From Labyrinthula sp. Ha (lineage: Eukaryota; Sar; Bigyra; Labyrinthulida; Labyrinthulaceae): 64,000 nt of DNA. Below, piece by piece: positions 1 to 12,460 of this stretch. Each line of letters starts with the position of its first letter. Within the stretch, counting starts at the first letter, position 1. Where the stretch lies: the NCBI GenBank assembly GCA_015227615.1, contig JAALGZ010000039.1, positions 62,001 through 126,000 on the forward strand, written 5' to 3'. Under the pieces are notes generated by a model, which was not told the DNA's origin, made no database searches, and was given only the letters and a program-made list of their open reading frames with translations. Made by a program: the position numbers and the translations under genes.

Positions 1-3000
1 TTCTTAGGTATAATAAGAATAAGATGTCAAAAATTAAGAATTGAGTTATGCTTTGGTGATAGTATTATCGCTTCACTGACTATTCTTAAGAAGGTTTTCT
101 TATGTTCTAAGCACGGGTTGATAATTATTGGCACTCTATTCTTACTGTGGTTTATATTATCAGCGTCTTTCTAGAGAAATCAACTCCATTCGATAATTTT
201 AAAATGTTTTTGCCATGTTCTAGACATTGATATTATTTTATTTATTGAAAACATACCCAGAAATTTCATGTTCGTATTTTCTTATTAATTTGTCCAGGTA
301 ATTTGATATGCTATGTGTTTTGATATTGATAGTCAACTCATAAGCAAAATAAGACCAAATCAAGTTTTTAAGAGTAGAAACCCCCTACCTTTCTTATTTA
401 GTAGCAGAATCAAAGCAATACTCTTTTGATTACTGGTGATCCTTTTTCATCCAGATATCTAGTTGCAGGGAATTTGGTACTATTTATGTCATATGGTAGC
501 TATTTTGAATATGAGGAAGTCAATTCATTTGTAATCTAGATCTATTTCTTAGTTTAGAAGATATCATGACAAAATGGTATCCATTTGCAATTTTTTATTA
601 GATAAGCCTATCCATCTATTGTTTTCTAAGTATTAAGAGACGTTTTATTCAATCTTGACAAAAGGTAAATTGCAAAAGATGGTTCATTGCTTACCTTTTC
701 TAGTTTTCTCTCAATGTTATGATCTTTTTATGTATTTGTCTAAAGTTCATCTCTTATTAATAGAAAAGGCTCGGAGGTATGGTTATTGCAAAGTTGCTAA
801 GTAAAATACCTTTTAACTATTGGAATATTACATAAAACATTTGTTCAACCTATTTTCTTGGGCGTTTTAGACATTCTAAGCCTATGGGATTCTAAGGCCA
901 CCCTTGAAATAACTCTTCAACAGCTACATGGATAAATTTGATACTATCTTTTCTGTAATCATAGCTTTTAGCTAAGCTAAGTCTTTAGATGGATGTGCTA
1001 TACTATGAATACTGAGCTACCCGTATTTAGCATAGGGTCTTAGTAGTCGCACCCTGATTGATGGCAAGTTATTTTTTCTCAAACTGGAGTCACATCTTGG
1101 AATTTGACTCAGTTAGCTTCCTATTTTTAATAGCTATTGGTCAAATGGTATCTGGTAATTTACCCCAATATTCCCATGCAATGATGTTGCCAGATAGTTA
1201 GTAATTAAGTTAAACAAAGGTTACGGGAAAATATCGAGAAAAATAAGATCATACCACGTATTTAGTTTGAGATGCAAGGGAGCACAAGACATAGAGAAGC
1301 GTATAATGAGAATAGCTATGAAAGTGGTTATTGTCTTTCTACCGATTTTCCCATTAAGTACTTGTTTCTTAAGCTATGGGTCCACGTCGAGACTCAGCTA
1401 TATAGCTATATAAAATCGAGCATACAGGGATGGTTCTATTACCTAGAGAACAGCGCAATAATGTGCGAAGAGATGCTAATGGCACGAGGAGGAGCTTTTG
1501 CTCAATATTCTAGATCTCTTCGAAAAGAAAGAGATGTTGTTCATGGCCCAGGTTTTCGCTGTAAAGGATCTTGTTCAAATGTGGAACAAAGGTGGAGAAG
1601 TATTAGGAACAAATTGCAAGGTTTTAGTGTTCAATATATATATGCCCTCAATAGAGAGTCGCGAGGCAATTATCCACGGGTATAGAAGAATTTTTAGATA
1701 TGAACGAGGTTCTTTAGGTGCTATTTGACACTCTTATAAAATTCTGGTATGAAAATGGGAGATTCCAGCTCATTTCCTCGAAGTATGAAAGCAATGTTTC
1801 TATTTCTTATATACATTTTTATGTTTTTTTGAATATGGTATTAATGTGTTTATTTCTATTATTCTCAGAAAATCCAAATCGTTTCCGCTGATAGTATTTA
1901 CTTATTTGAGTGAGATTTTAGATTTCCCCAGGGTAATGAATGAACGCAAGAGAAAATTTATGTTTCACATTACCTTAGGTATTTACTTCCTTATACTCTT
2001 GTCTTTTTCGTTGTACAATTACCAAACGCATATTATTTCAGATAGAGCCGGATATGAAGTGGTGTTCTTACTTCTTTTTAGAGATATTTTGTATTCCTCA
2101 AGATCAGGTTGAGTTAGGGCAGAAAATTTTATTTTCTGCAAGTACAAATAAAGGGATTAGAGTTTTTGTACCCATTCATGTATAGTTTAGGCTCTAAATA
2201 TTCAAAATTTTAAGTGGCGGATGTTCTCTAGAGTCGTTAATAACCGATGTGTTACTTCTGCAGACTCAAAAACTGTGCTTTTCAATAGCACAATCATACG
2301 CAATGTTCCAATATTACTTCTCATCAAAGCTATATCCAGGTTAAGACTTCTAGGCTCATAAATGTATAAGACATCCTTAGTTATATGATGAGTACTGCAG
2401 CTGATGGGCAAAATTATAGAGCAATTTATGTACTCTTTGATCAGATATAATAGAGATTTGTTTCTTTCATCCTATAAAGGATGTTGGGTTTTTTATAAAC
2501 TTTTGTTTTTAACACTGCTAATTCAGAAAAAAAATAAGTTGTTGAACAAACAATTTTTGCATAGCTCTATCTTCATGGAGAATATAGAACCTATTGTCAA
2601 ATTTCGTGATATTGTTGAAGTTGAATGATGGAAGCTCCCCCTAGAAGTTCGTGAAGGTTTTTCTTAAAAATCATTACAATTCAATAATAGAAAAATAGAG
2701 GTAGGCGAGTCAACGTAAAAGATACATGTGTTGATGATAACCTTATATTTCATTTTGTTCCTTTATTTTATTTGAACCTTGGTGCATTTCTAAGAATACA
2801 ACATAACTCAGATAAAGTTAGGAGGTATTTTCTTTTCTTCGATTGCTGTTTTACTAAAAGAGTGGTTGAACGAGTCCGCAACCTTTTTAACTACAGGAGC
2901 AAGTAGCATAGTTTTGGGATGGCGAGTTGGTATTGCTGTAGTTGTTAAGTAAATGCTACGTTTCGTTGTGTGTTTCACAGTGCTTTGTAAAACCAGCTTC

Positions 3001-5040
3001 ATAAGAAGACATTACCTTCTACAACCAGTTGAAGCTAATTATTTATTATTATTCGTATAAATTTGTAGGATATGCTTATAGGTGAACTGGATCTATACTT
3101 ACCATGCAGGTGGTGGTTGTGTTTGGAAAGGAATATCATATTCGATATTTCGAGTTCGACGAATATATATATATCCAAATTTATAGTTAAAAAGAGCAAT
3201 CGCTATGGCTATTCTTTGATACAGTGTCTGAGAATAGAAAAAATCTTATTAGCCTCGTTGGTAATGGCATGTTAACACGGTGGATTAAAATTTCTTAATA
3301 GTTTAATATTGTTTTATAGTTCTTCTTTATTTGCTGAATGAGTATGTACAAGATGTTTTCTGCTTTGGTAATACTTATTTTAGCATGTTTTCTAGATTTT
3401 TAAAAACATATTAAATTCTAGGTTAAAAGTGTTTGAAGATCTTCACTCGGTGTGTATCCCTTCTTTCATTTTTTTTGAATGCTTGTATTTTTGGGTTGGG
3501 ATTTTCTTTTTGTTCCAGTTATTGCCTTGGAAAGCCTCCAGCCTGAGAGAATATATTTTCTTGTTAGAAAAACATTTATTCAAGGAACCTTAAGGTAAAG
3601 TTAGTAAACATCATAATTTAGATTACTGCCTACCAGTATCGTGAGCAGCTTATTCTTTTCAGTGGGTAATTATTGTTATAGTTGCTGCTGTATTTCAAAC
3701 TGGGTTTCTGGTCCTAATGAATTCTTCTAACCTGATTTGTTAACGGAGCGTTGTTTTGCATTAATTCGGGAATTGGTTTGCTTACTTGATAATACGAGCT
3801 TCTTTCTCTACCAGTGTTCAACAAGTCGAATAATAATTTACTTATTTCAGTTTCTAGCTCTAGTTGCATCTGATTGCTCAAGCTTTTCCAACCTGCGGAT
3901 ATTTTGAGGAATTCACGATGGTTACGGAACTTTTTTTAGTGTATTTGGAAAGTGAGATTTTATTCACTTTACGTGACATCTTGAGATCTATTGATAGATG
4001 ATAACATTGAATTATGCTCTATGTCTTAGAACTAAGTTGTTTTATTGAACGCGGGGATTTGGGGAACGAGGTTCTTATTTGCAATAATGAAGTCATTGTC
4101 CGAACATCTCTGGTTATTGTTTTGCTTTGAAAAGTAAGTTACATGACTGTTTGACGTCTTCGCTTCAGTAGAAAAATGTGAGTTGTTGATGAATAGTTAG
4201 AACTTATTCAAACAGTCCCGAAGTAGTTTCTCACTTTTAGTTATTCTTGTCAAGTATCCATGACTGCCGTTGTTTGCTAGTTCTTTTTGTAGTATTCAAA
4301 AGTTGTAGTCACAGAGTGTTATCATAAAATCTCTTCTTTGTTTGACAGAGATGGTCTTCTAAAATCTTGTTGAAAGCTGTTTGTATTCTTTTACTGTCCT
4401 GCCTGCGAGGGGTGCAAAGATATTGGCAATGAAGTAACTTTTAATGCTAAGTTCAATTTTAACACCTAAGCTAATATCTTCATCGAATAGTTTTACTTCT
4501 TCTGTGCCCATGTTTGTGTTCATATATATATTGCTAAGAAACTAAATATCATCTTTTTGGTGTATGCGTATTTAAAATTATCCGCACGGATCCAGTTTAT
4601 AAAAACTCGCTCTTTGCAGGTATTCCACCTTTACAGCTTACTTCCTACAATGCAAGGATAGTTGTGTTGACAACTAGTGGATATTGCTCGATAGACCCGA
4701 GCTTGTAAGAGGTGGGACACTCAACATTCCCAGAGACGATTATAACTAGTCTAGAATCTTGCACTTCGTTAACTGCTAACTGTCTTGCGACAAACTGATG
4801 CTCGTTAGTATTCATAACGTTTTCTTTGTTTCCTAATCTTTCTCATATCCTAAAGATTAAAAACATTAACTTTTTCCTTACGAAAACTCCATGAATTTCA
4901 CCGTAATGTCATATTGTGATCACTCTGGCTACATATATAATTTAACTAAACATAATTTATCCCAAAATACGTTTACTTTGCGTTCTAGTCTTTTCTCCCC
5001 AGCGAAAACCAGTAAGAATCCAGTTTTTTCATAAACTAAT
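1..5040. other. AT-rich gene desert, no supported gene
   Basis: No frame here shows a recognisable family. The longest open frames (about 137 codons at 1272-1685 and 76 codons at 1498-1728, plus strand) lack domain motifs. A short piece near 1620-1680 faintly resembles the N-V/I-Y-x-P strand of LINE endonucleases, which is too little to annotate. No tRNA or rRNA was recognised by eye. Confidence 0.6.
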
Positions 5041-5585
5041 TTATTATTTCTTATCAAAACAGTTAAACCGGTAATATAGTCACCTTATAATAACAGCAGT
5101 TAACGTTTGATTTGTTGCAAATATTCCAGTAGAAAGTTTTTACGGTAACTATCGATTGCTTGTTACCGAATAATAAGAAGCTAATAGTGATATTCTTTAT
5201 AGCAAGCAATAATGAAGCTATTGCAACGGTATAGCGATTCTACTTGTTACCGTTACAATAGCAATATGGAGCAAGAACAGTATTTTATTCACGGTAGGTA
5301 ACGTTTTACTGTTAAGAAACCCTACGTGTACTACTCTCACTCTCTGCGGTAGAAATCTTCAAAACAGTTCTATTGGAACCCGGGCTACTTGAAAAGCCCG
5401 GTGCAGAAATTACAAGACGGCAAACCATTAATTCAAAAGAAGGCAGTATGTAAATACCACTGTGTAATCGGCAGGAAAAGAAATTAGTTTGTACACAAAT
5501 TCATTTGTCCGTTAAGTGAACACTGAAAACTATAACACAGAATGGACAACCTTTAATTCAACCAAGATAAAAGCAAAAATAAACC
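5041..5585 (+). promoter_or_regulatory. Promoter region of the MFS transporter with repeated GTTACCG/CGGTAAC words and a GC-rich hairpin
   Basis: Between 5067 and 5302 the words ACCGGTAA, ACGGTAAC, TGTTACCG, GTTACCGTTAC and ACGGTAGGTAAC occur at about 5067, 5142, 5161, 5246 and 5291, on both strands. At 5380-5401 a 7-bp GC-rich stem (CCGGGCT/AGCCCGG, 8-nt loop) stands out from the AT-rich surroundings, with an ATTGG box just before it at 5372. The transporter ATG follows about 185 bp later. The density of the GTTACC words is seen directly; that a regulator binds them is inference. Confidence 0.4.
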
Positions 5586-7103
5586 ATGTCGGAGGCTTCA
5601 ATAGGGCTAAAAGAAGAAGAAACCCCGGTGGTGACAGATTTGGATAGTGCAAAGGAAGTGTATACAGTCTACAGGTATCGTTGGGCTATGCTGCTTACCT
5701 ACTCTTTCGCTATAATGACATCAAACTTTCAACTCAGTAGATTCGCCCCGTTGACTCAAGAATTTGCGGAATACTTCAACACCACAAACGAAGTGGCTTG
5801 GCCTGATGAGCCTGGGATTGATTTCATAGGCGTATCAGGAAGCTTCTACGCCATTTTCTTCTTTCCATTTTCTGGTTACCTTGTCGCAAAATATGGACTT
5901 CAGGTTTTAACACTTGGCACTATCTCGGTGTGCGTTGGAAACTGGTGGTATTATCTTTCGTTCACGAACTTTTCTTCCTTCTTAGCGGCGAAGTGTATTT
6001 CAACGTTCGGAAATTGTTGTATCGTTTCGTCTTTGCTTCGTCTCGTCTCCCATTGGTTCCCTCCGAGAGAGAGATCACTAGCAATTGCAGTAGGAGCCAT
6101 GATAGGTCCCATTGGTGCTGGATTAGCTTTTGGAGTAGGTGATATGTTCAAGTATGGAAATGAAGTTGTGGATGTTACGTTAAAGAGCTGTGAGAGCTCA
6201 TTCAAATCCGATTTCAACCAGAGTGAACTTGAGTTTGATAAAGAGACTGAACTTCCTTTTTGTTTTGATGAAGCGGAAGAATCCTTCTGTTGCTTTACGC
6301 CAACAAATATAGAAGGACTAAATTTGCTTATTGCATTAGTCTCTTCTGTTGTTGTTTTCTTTTCATTGTTCATCGTTCGTGATGTACCTCCATCTCCGGT
6401 AGCAGCTAGTGGGAAAAAGAAGGAAGCGATATCTTTTATTGCCAGTATGAAGCTTTTGCTCCATAACGTCAACTACGTCTACCTCTGTATTGCAGATCTT
6501 TCAACGTCAGGTACAGTTATTTTGGTATTTTCTACCATCTCGAGAGTAACCCCTCCATCAGTATCAGATTACGCGACATTGGTAGCAGCAGGAGGAATTG
6601 GGTTTTCCATACCTACAGCATATTTAGTAGCAAAGTATTTAGCAAGAACGCAAAAATATTATGAAACTACTTTCTTAGGATATTTTTTGGGTTGTCTAGG
6701 ATATTATTTAGCAGGTGCATGTTTGACAATACGTGAAAAAGCGACGGATTATCTTTTCTTGGTCGTAATGATGTCAGCACTCTCCATATTTGGAGTTGCT
6801 CAAATTGCTGTATACGAGCTGAAGTCAGAGTATGTGTATCGACAAGATGTTGCACTTTACGGACACATTGTGGCCACAGATCGTTTTATTTCTAATCTTT
6901 CTGGGTTAATATTCCTTTCTGCATTTCCTCCAGAGAGGTTGCAAGATGGATTTATCTCTGGAAGGGAGTTTACCTTTTACATTTGTGCAATCTCAGCTTC
7001 CGTGGCCGTGTTTTTATTTTGGAGGATGCCCAATAAGAGAGACTATAGAAGGATGGTTCACGACCAAAATGCTGAGGAAGAAACCGCTGTAAAAGTAGTC
7101 TGA
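5586..7103 (+). CDS. MFS transporter, SLC49/FLVCR-like
   Basis: A 505-residue, intron-free, multi-pass membrane protein with about 12 hydrophobic segments. The first begins near residue 33 (RWAMLLTYSF), matching the R-W start of TM1 in the FLVCR/SLC49 family. The segment SHWFPPRERSLAIAVGAMIG near residues 155-175 matches the family's W-F-x-P/G-x-E loop between TM4 and TM5. A long Cys-containing loop (about residues 198-240) lies before TM6-7, and FIASMKLLLHNVNYVYL opens the second half, as in FLVCR. SLC49 members carry heme, choline or related metabolites; the substrate here cannot be read from sequence. The ATG sits in an A-rich context after a T/A-rich leader; the stop is TGA. The neighbouring kilobases hold no other gene. 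Another small-molecule MFS family is the main alternative. Confidence 0.8.
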   Translation: MSEASIGLKEEETPVVTDLDSAKEVYTVYRYRWAMLLTYSFAIMTSNFQLSRFAPLTQEFAEYFNTTNEVAWPDEPGIDFIGVSGSFYAIFFFPFSGYLVAKYGLQVLTLGTISVCVGNWWYYLSFTNFSSFLAAKCISTFGNCCIVSSLLRLVSHWFPPRERSLAIAVGAMIGPIGAGLAFGVGDMFKYGNEVVDVTLKSCESSFKSDFNQSELEFDKETELPFCFDEAEESFCCFTPTNIEGLNLLIALVSSVVVFFSLFIVRDVPPSPVAASGKKKEAISFIASMKLLLHNVNYVYLCIADLSTSGTVILVFSTISRVTPPSVSDYATLVAAGGIGFSIPTAYLVAKYLARTQKYYETTFLGYFLGCLGYYLAGACLTIREKATDYLFLVVMMSALSIFGVAQIAVYELKSEYVYRQDVALYGHIVATDRFISNLSGLIFLSAFPPERLQDGFISGREFTFYICAISASVAVFLFWRMPNKRDYRRMVHDQNAEEETAVKVV

Positions 7104-10100
7104 GTGCAGATTACATTCCTTTATTAACTGAGTATTAGCAATATTTGTTCCGCACATAAGGTGAGTAAGCTAGAGTCCTGCGCTGCGGGCATGTACCGCT
7201 CTATGAATATATGTTCCAGGATATTTTCAGTTTTAGATATTTCTTCTTGTTGTTCACCATTATTCGCAATCTATGGTTATTACATTTCGCGTGGAGTTTT
7301 CTGTTAAACAATATTCCAAGCTTAAATTTCAGCGTGTTCTAGCATATGGTAAATCCCGTAGCTAATTATATATAAGATGCTCTAGAAAAGTGAAATTACT
7401 GTCACTAAGAACATGTAAATTCCTTTGAAGTTCTGAACAACGTTTGAAATTAGAGTATATTAGCGTTTATTGTTCATTGATATAGCACCTGTGCGCAGTA
7501 TATTTCTCAGAATACAAAGCTCAAGTAATTATGCAGGACATTCTACGTATTAGCTTTATGAGATCACTAAACCTTGCCATTCTCTCCAAAATCATTTAAG
7601 TCTAAGAAATATGGTTAATAGTAACTTAATAAGATGCTGCATGGCATGATATGGAAATGTGCACTAGCAACAGCTGCAGTCTATTCTCGACCCGTTTTCC
7701 AAATATGCAGTTTAAAGTCGAGAGCTTTCAAAGAATTTCTTAGCTGCCAGTACAGGGCTATTTGAGTCAGAAATGTAAACAAATAGCATCAGGCATATAA
7801 TAAGCCGGGGTCATATTATTTGATCTTAGCTAGTTAATAACTCATTTTCAGGTATTTCTGTAGTCCTTATTAAGTAACGAAACATTATTTTTGTAGAGTA
7901 CAGTCTTAAAACTCTGTTTCTTATGAAGCCAGAGCTAGTATAGTTGTGAAGGGATTCGAATCTGATTTCTTTGACAGCAACGAGATAATTCGTAATCTCT
8001 TATTCACTTTCTTATACAATACTGCCTAAAAAACTCTTATGGCCGCTCTCAGGTTGTTTAGAACTCGTGCAAATAGTAAAAACTTACCTAATTATAGCAA
8101 GGGATGCAGGTTCATAATACTATGATGAACTTGAAAAACGTATGATGTTTCTTCAACCATTTTAAAAGTGTACTAGACTAGAGACACCAACGGTTAAAAT
8201 TCTTGAACCATTGTCATATCCATTAACTGAGGGTAAGATACGCATTTCTCTCTTCTCTCAGTTACTTATTTCTCACTCAGGAATGTGGCATATCAAAGAT
8301 ATTATTGCTGCCTTTCGACCTAGGTATATCAATATGTAATCACTCAAATTGCAGCGAAAGCTTTTTCTTCCCTAAACTTTTCTCTCATGCCCTGTTCGTG
8401 GGAAAGTATAAAGATTCAGTCATGATACGCAGATGTATTTTTGCACAAAGTGTTTCTAAAGGTTATTATCCGCAATCCGCAATACGTCTTGATCTAATAC
8501 TGAAAAGCATATATAATCAAAGCAAAGTTAAAATAATTTGATAGTAAGAAAAACTTAAGATCTTTAAATGATAATCAGAAGCAAAATAAAAAACAATTAG
8601 TTGCTAATGCTTCTTATCAAGATTCATTCCTGCTTGTCATTTATAAGAACTAACCGAGGCACTGTGTAATCCTTTGTTATTTATTGCCCAGATGATGCTT
8701 TTTTTATACTTTGATTCCTATAGTTTTGATGCTTCTATACTTTTCATTTAAGTTCCCTTTAAGTTTCAGCTTTGTTTTCAATTTCATCTTGGTCTAATAA
8801 CTATTTCAAAATTCACGAGGTTTATAATCTCAAGCTTAGATGTACCTAGGTATAATATCGCTTACTGAGCCACAAAAGTTATGAAGACTAACTTAGCTAG
8901 CTTAAAATCGGAACCTATTCGTAGGAACTCACAAAGCTTTGGATATCAAAGTCTTATTGTACTTACATAAGAAAGGTATCAAATTTCCTAATGAAACGTC
9001 CTAAACCGTAAATCATCCTGAACTTTTCCCTGAACACATGGCCAGAGATATTACAGTTCGTATACTACAAAAAAAATAAAGAGTTGGGATCATTCACACA
9101 TTGGATCTTGCTGCCCAGTATTTATTGATAAATTGTGTTGAAGAACAAAACTTAATTACAATTTCAAGAATTTCAAACTCAGAAAATTCTTCTGAAACCT
9201 CACGCCAAGGCATCGTTAACTGGAATTCTTGATGTTTGTGGTGATAATGGAGATGCTTTCCTTATAGAGCGCAGAAGAAAACATTATTGTAATTGTAACT
9301 TCCCCGCAATATTCATATCTTGATCTTGAAACACAGTAAAAATTACACTCCTATTGTTTCATAGCTGGGTTCTTTGTTTTCTTTCCATATATCATACTGA
9401 AGTAAGTGTAGTTGATTCAGGTTTCAAGTTGAGGAGTGGTATCTGACAAAACACGATTAAAAAAGCAGCTTCACTCGGCTATACGAATCAAACCAGGGAA
9501 TTAAGCGATTATACAATACAGTAAAATTTTTCGATATTATCTGAACCCAAGAAACTTGGAGCCTTCCAATGCAAAAACAAAATACGCAAAACATAAGATA
9601 CAAAATATCTAGATAAGTTGGTGTTTTAGGCTGATTTATAACTAGCTTAGCTCTTACTGAAAACAAGCTCCATTATGGTTTATGATGATATCCTCAATCG
9701 ACAGAGAATCAACCTAGATTTTATAGCAATTACGATCTATGTGGTTTGAGTCGGCCAAAATTCTAACCCTAGTCAAATATCAAATTATCAAGAAAAGCTC
9801 GATCAACTCTTAATTACTTACCTGTAGTGACAAGCTAAATAGGTATAGTTGATGAATAGGAAACCTAGAGGTTCAGATGGGGCTCACTAAGTCATCGTTT
9901 AAGTGACAACATCCTGGAGACAGAGAGATTTATCTAGTACAATTAATCAGGGGTAACGATAATTCCGTCAGGATATTATTGATACAGTAGACAAGCTCAT
10001 GATCTTTCCCTAGATACCATGATATTACTCTAGCTACACTATTCTTTGGCTACAATGACTTCCATTGTACTGGCTACAGATTAATTGGCCTACCTTGATC

Positions 10101-11479
10101 GTGTAAGCTATTGCGCTAAGCTGTTTCGTCAAATTTTAATCTTTCCTTATGTTCTATCTGACATATTGACAGAACTCTGGGTTAAAGTTGGTCTTTTCCG
10201 CCAGAAATATGTAAATTCAAGTATAAATCATTAAATTTCGAAGATAACTTATATTCTGAATCAGATAAAAGCAAATAATAAAATGAAACATTTCACAATA
10301 TTGGGAAAAAATCAATCATGTCATATATAACGTCAAAGAATATATTGATCCCCAAGAAATGTTAGTTATTTTGATTGTAGGGTACAACTCTTTTTTTATG
10401 AAATCTTGGGATTCGTGATCGCATTTTACACTGTTTTCTGAAAGTAAAATTTGTCCGCACAATCCAAGAATCTTGTGACAATTACGGAGAAAGATCAAGC
10501 TATAGGTTCATTGAATTCTTCAGTCAATTGATTGTTGTTTGAGTATTAGGACATTGCGAGGGTCTCTATCGTTAGAGGCTTTATTTTATTTCGTAGGATA
10601 GGGTTGAGCTTGGGTAAGTTGTTTGCAGGGTTCTTTCCGTTGTACATTTAACAGGATAATTGCAGTTACTATTTGGATCTATTAACCTTATCACTAATGT
10701 TCACAAGTTGAGCGACTTATTGAAGAGTGTCCTAGTTTTGTTTTTGCTACGTCTCATTTATTTTGTTGTGACATGGTTTGTTATTCTTGGAGATTTATGG
10801 AGATTTTCTGTGATTATGAGGTCCTTTTTCAAACCTCTCGGCGAGTTGGGTGAGAATGATAGATGGGCCTCAGATCCTCCAAGATTTAAAGGCGAATATA
10901 CTGGTGTTGGTTTGTTTGGGGGTAAGTTATTTGGAGGCGATTTATGTTTAGGAGGAATTGGGTTGCTACCAAGCTTCAGGATATCTCGGAGTTCTTCATA
11001 AACAACGGCGCTGGGGCTTTTGGGGGGATTAGATTTGCTGAAATATATGGCCTGAACTGCATCACTCCATTATCCAGAATATGGTCAGTTATCTCAGTGA
11101 ATTTTCCTTCTGTTTTTTTGTGAAAATTTTCTATGTGATATAATCGCATTGTGCCATCCCAATATATTTATTTGGATTTAATCATATATTTCCATTATAT
11201 TTCTTGAAACCCAGTTTAGTTTGGCAAAAAGGCTGTTAATTACATTCCAGTTTTCAGTGTGTTAGAAGAATACTACAAGGGCGATCACTATTATGAGATT
11301 AAATTTCACAATTTAATATATTGAAATGGCCGAAAAAAAATATCTCAATATTTTTCTAGTGCTCTTGACATATACCTGCTTTATGCTCTAGGCTGACTGG
11401 AAATATACCAGCGCTGTGGAGCTTTGTAAGAAGATAGTGATATTTTTGCAAGTTGGTTTATTTCCGTTTACCTGAACTG
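7104..11479. other. AT-rich desert with a proline-rich open stretch
   Basis: No convincing gene. A small inverted repeat (TAACTGAG/CTCAGTTA) lies at about 8223-8265. On the minus strand a roughly 100-codon frame at about 11076-10780 is open and rich in Pro, Asn and Ser (for example PPKHKSPPNNLPPNKPTP) but has no ATG. It lies downstream of, and on the same strand as, the LINE relic at 11.5-12.5 kb and could be its distal part or an unrelated remnant. Confidence 0.5.
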
Positions 11480-12460
11480 AGTCTTCTTGCGGTTACAAAC
11501 TCGTTTGGATAATATTTTTTATATATTTCGCAGCCATAGTTCCAACACGACTCCTATTTGGAGCCCCGTCGCAGGAGATGGATTATTCTTGATATTTGAT
11601 CCACCGCTCACGACCAAAGTCGCTAATGCAGTTTTGATAAAAAACTGTACCAGAACACCATTTATGTGGTCGTCATGTATCTTGTTAGCAATTTTGAATC
11701 CGGGATCTGTAGGAAGTAACTTTGTTTTGCTGATATTTATTTGAGGGTAAAGGATGTTTCTATCCTTAGTATTTGAGGGACCAAGTTGACTATGCGTCTA
11801 TCTTCTTTGTAGTTAACTGCAATATATTCAGCAACGCTAAGATATTTAAACCTTCTATTACTGAACCCTAGGTTGCAAAGTGTGTTGTGTTGGATAAATC
11901 TTATGGCGGAGTTGAGATAGAGAGCAAATATACTCGGGGATCGTTAGTCGCCCTGTAGAACACCGCACAAAATTTTAATAGGTATACAAAGTTTGTTTTT
12001 TCTAGTTGATTTAACAGTTGATAGATTGTATAACGTTTTAATATGTTTCTTATCATTTTAAGACGCGGTATTCATAGAGCGACAACTGGATGCAGTTATG
12101 GTCTACCCTGTCAAAAGCTTTTCTAAATCTATAAATGGAAGTTCAAGTTTGATACCGTCGCCCCATACTTCGTCAACAAGCTCTTAGAGTGCTTATGTTT
12201 TGCTAGCTATACGATCATTTTCGCTGGACCGATCCTGTTACGTTCTAAGCATTTGAATAAAGGGTTTCATCATATTGTTCTCGCTTTTTGCAAGCATTTT
12301 AAAGCAATGTTAAGAATGGCAATAGTGCGGTAGTAAATAGGTTCATTAGCTTGCCCTTTCTAGGCATAAATACAATCTTTCTACAAGGCAAGTATTTTTT
12401 TGTCTCGCTGGTATACTTTGTAAGTGATGAACTTATTTCTCATAGTTTTCGCTGCAGCTT
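11480..12460 (-). mobile_element. Decayed non-LTR retrotransposon (LINE), reverse transcriptase domain
   Basis: Read on the minus strand, the ordered landmarks of a LINE reverse transcriptase appear in several frames: a P-R-K-G/Y-Y-R-T-I-A-I-L-N start near 12420-12320, the R-S-S-E-N-D-R-I block near 12240, PFIDLEK followed by KAFDRVD near 12140-12100, ILCGVLQGD near 11975-11945, a degenerate YADD block (AEYIAV) near 11830, and NISKTK near 11725. Spacings between landmarks fit the family. At least three frame changes and several in-frame stops separate them; for example PFIDLEK and KAFDRVD lie in adjacent frames. The element is therefore an old inactive copy. No poly(A) tail, target-site duplication or endonuclease domain was recognised, so the true ends are unknown and probably lie further out. 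The clade cannot be assigned by eye. Confidence 0.7.

Noticed and set aside
1498-1728. A possible LINE endonuclease strand (FNIYMPSI)
   Set aside because: Only one short motif, with no other endonuclease residues around it.
7938-7970. A GGATTCGAATCTG word resembling a tRNA B box
   Set aside because: No acceptor stem, anticodon arm or A box at the right distance.
9821-9900. ACTTACCTG, as at the 5' end of U1 snRNA
   Set aside because: The following sequence does not fold into or match U1 stem-loops.
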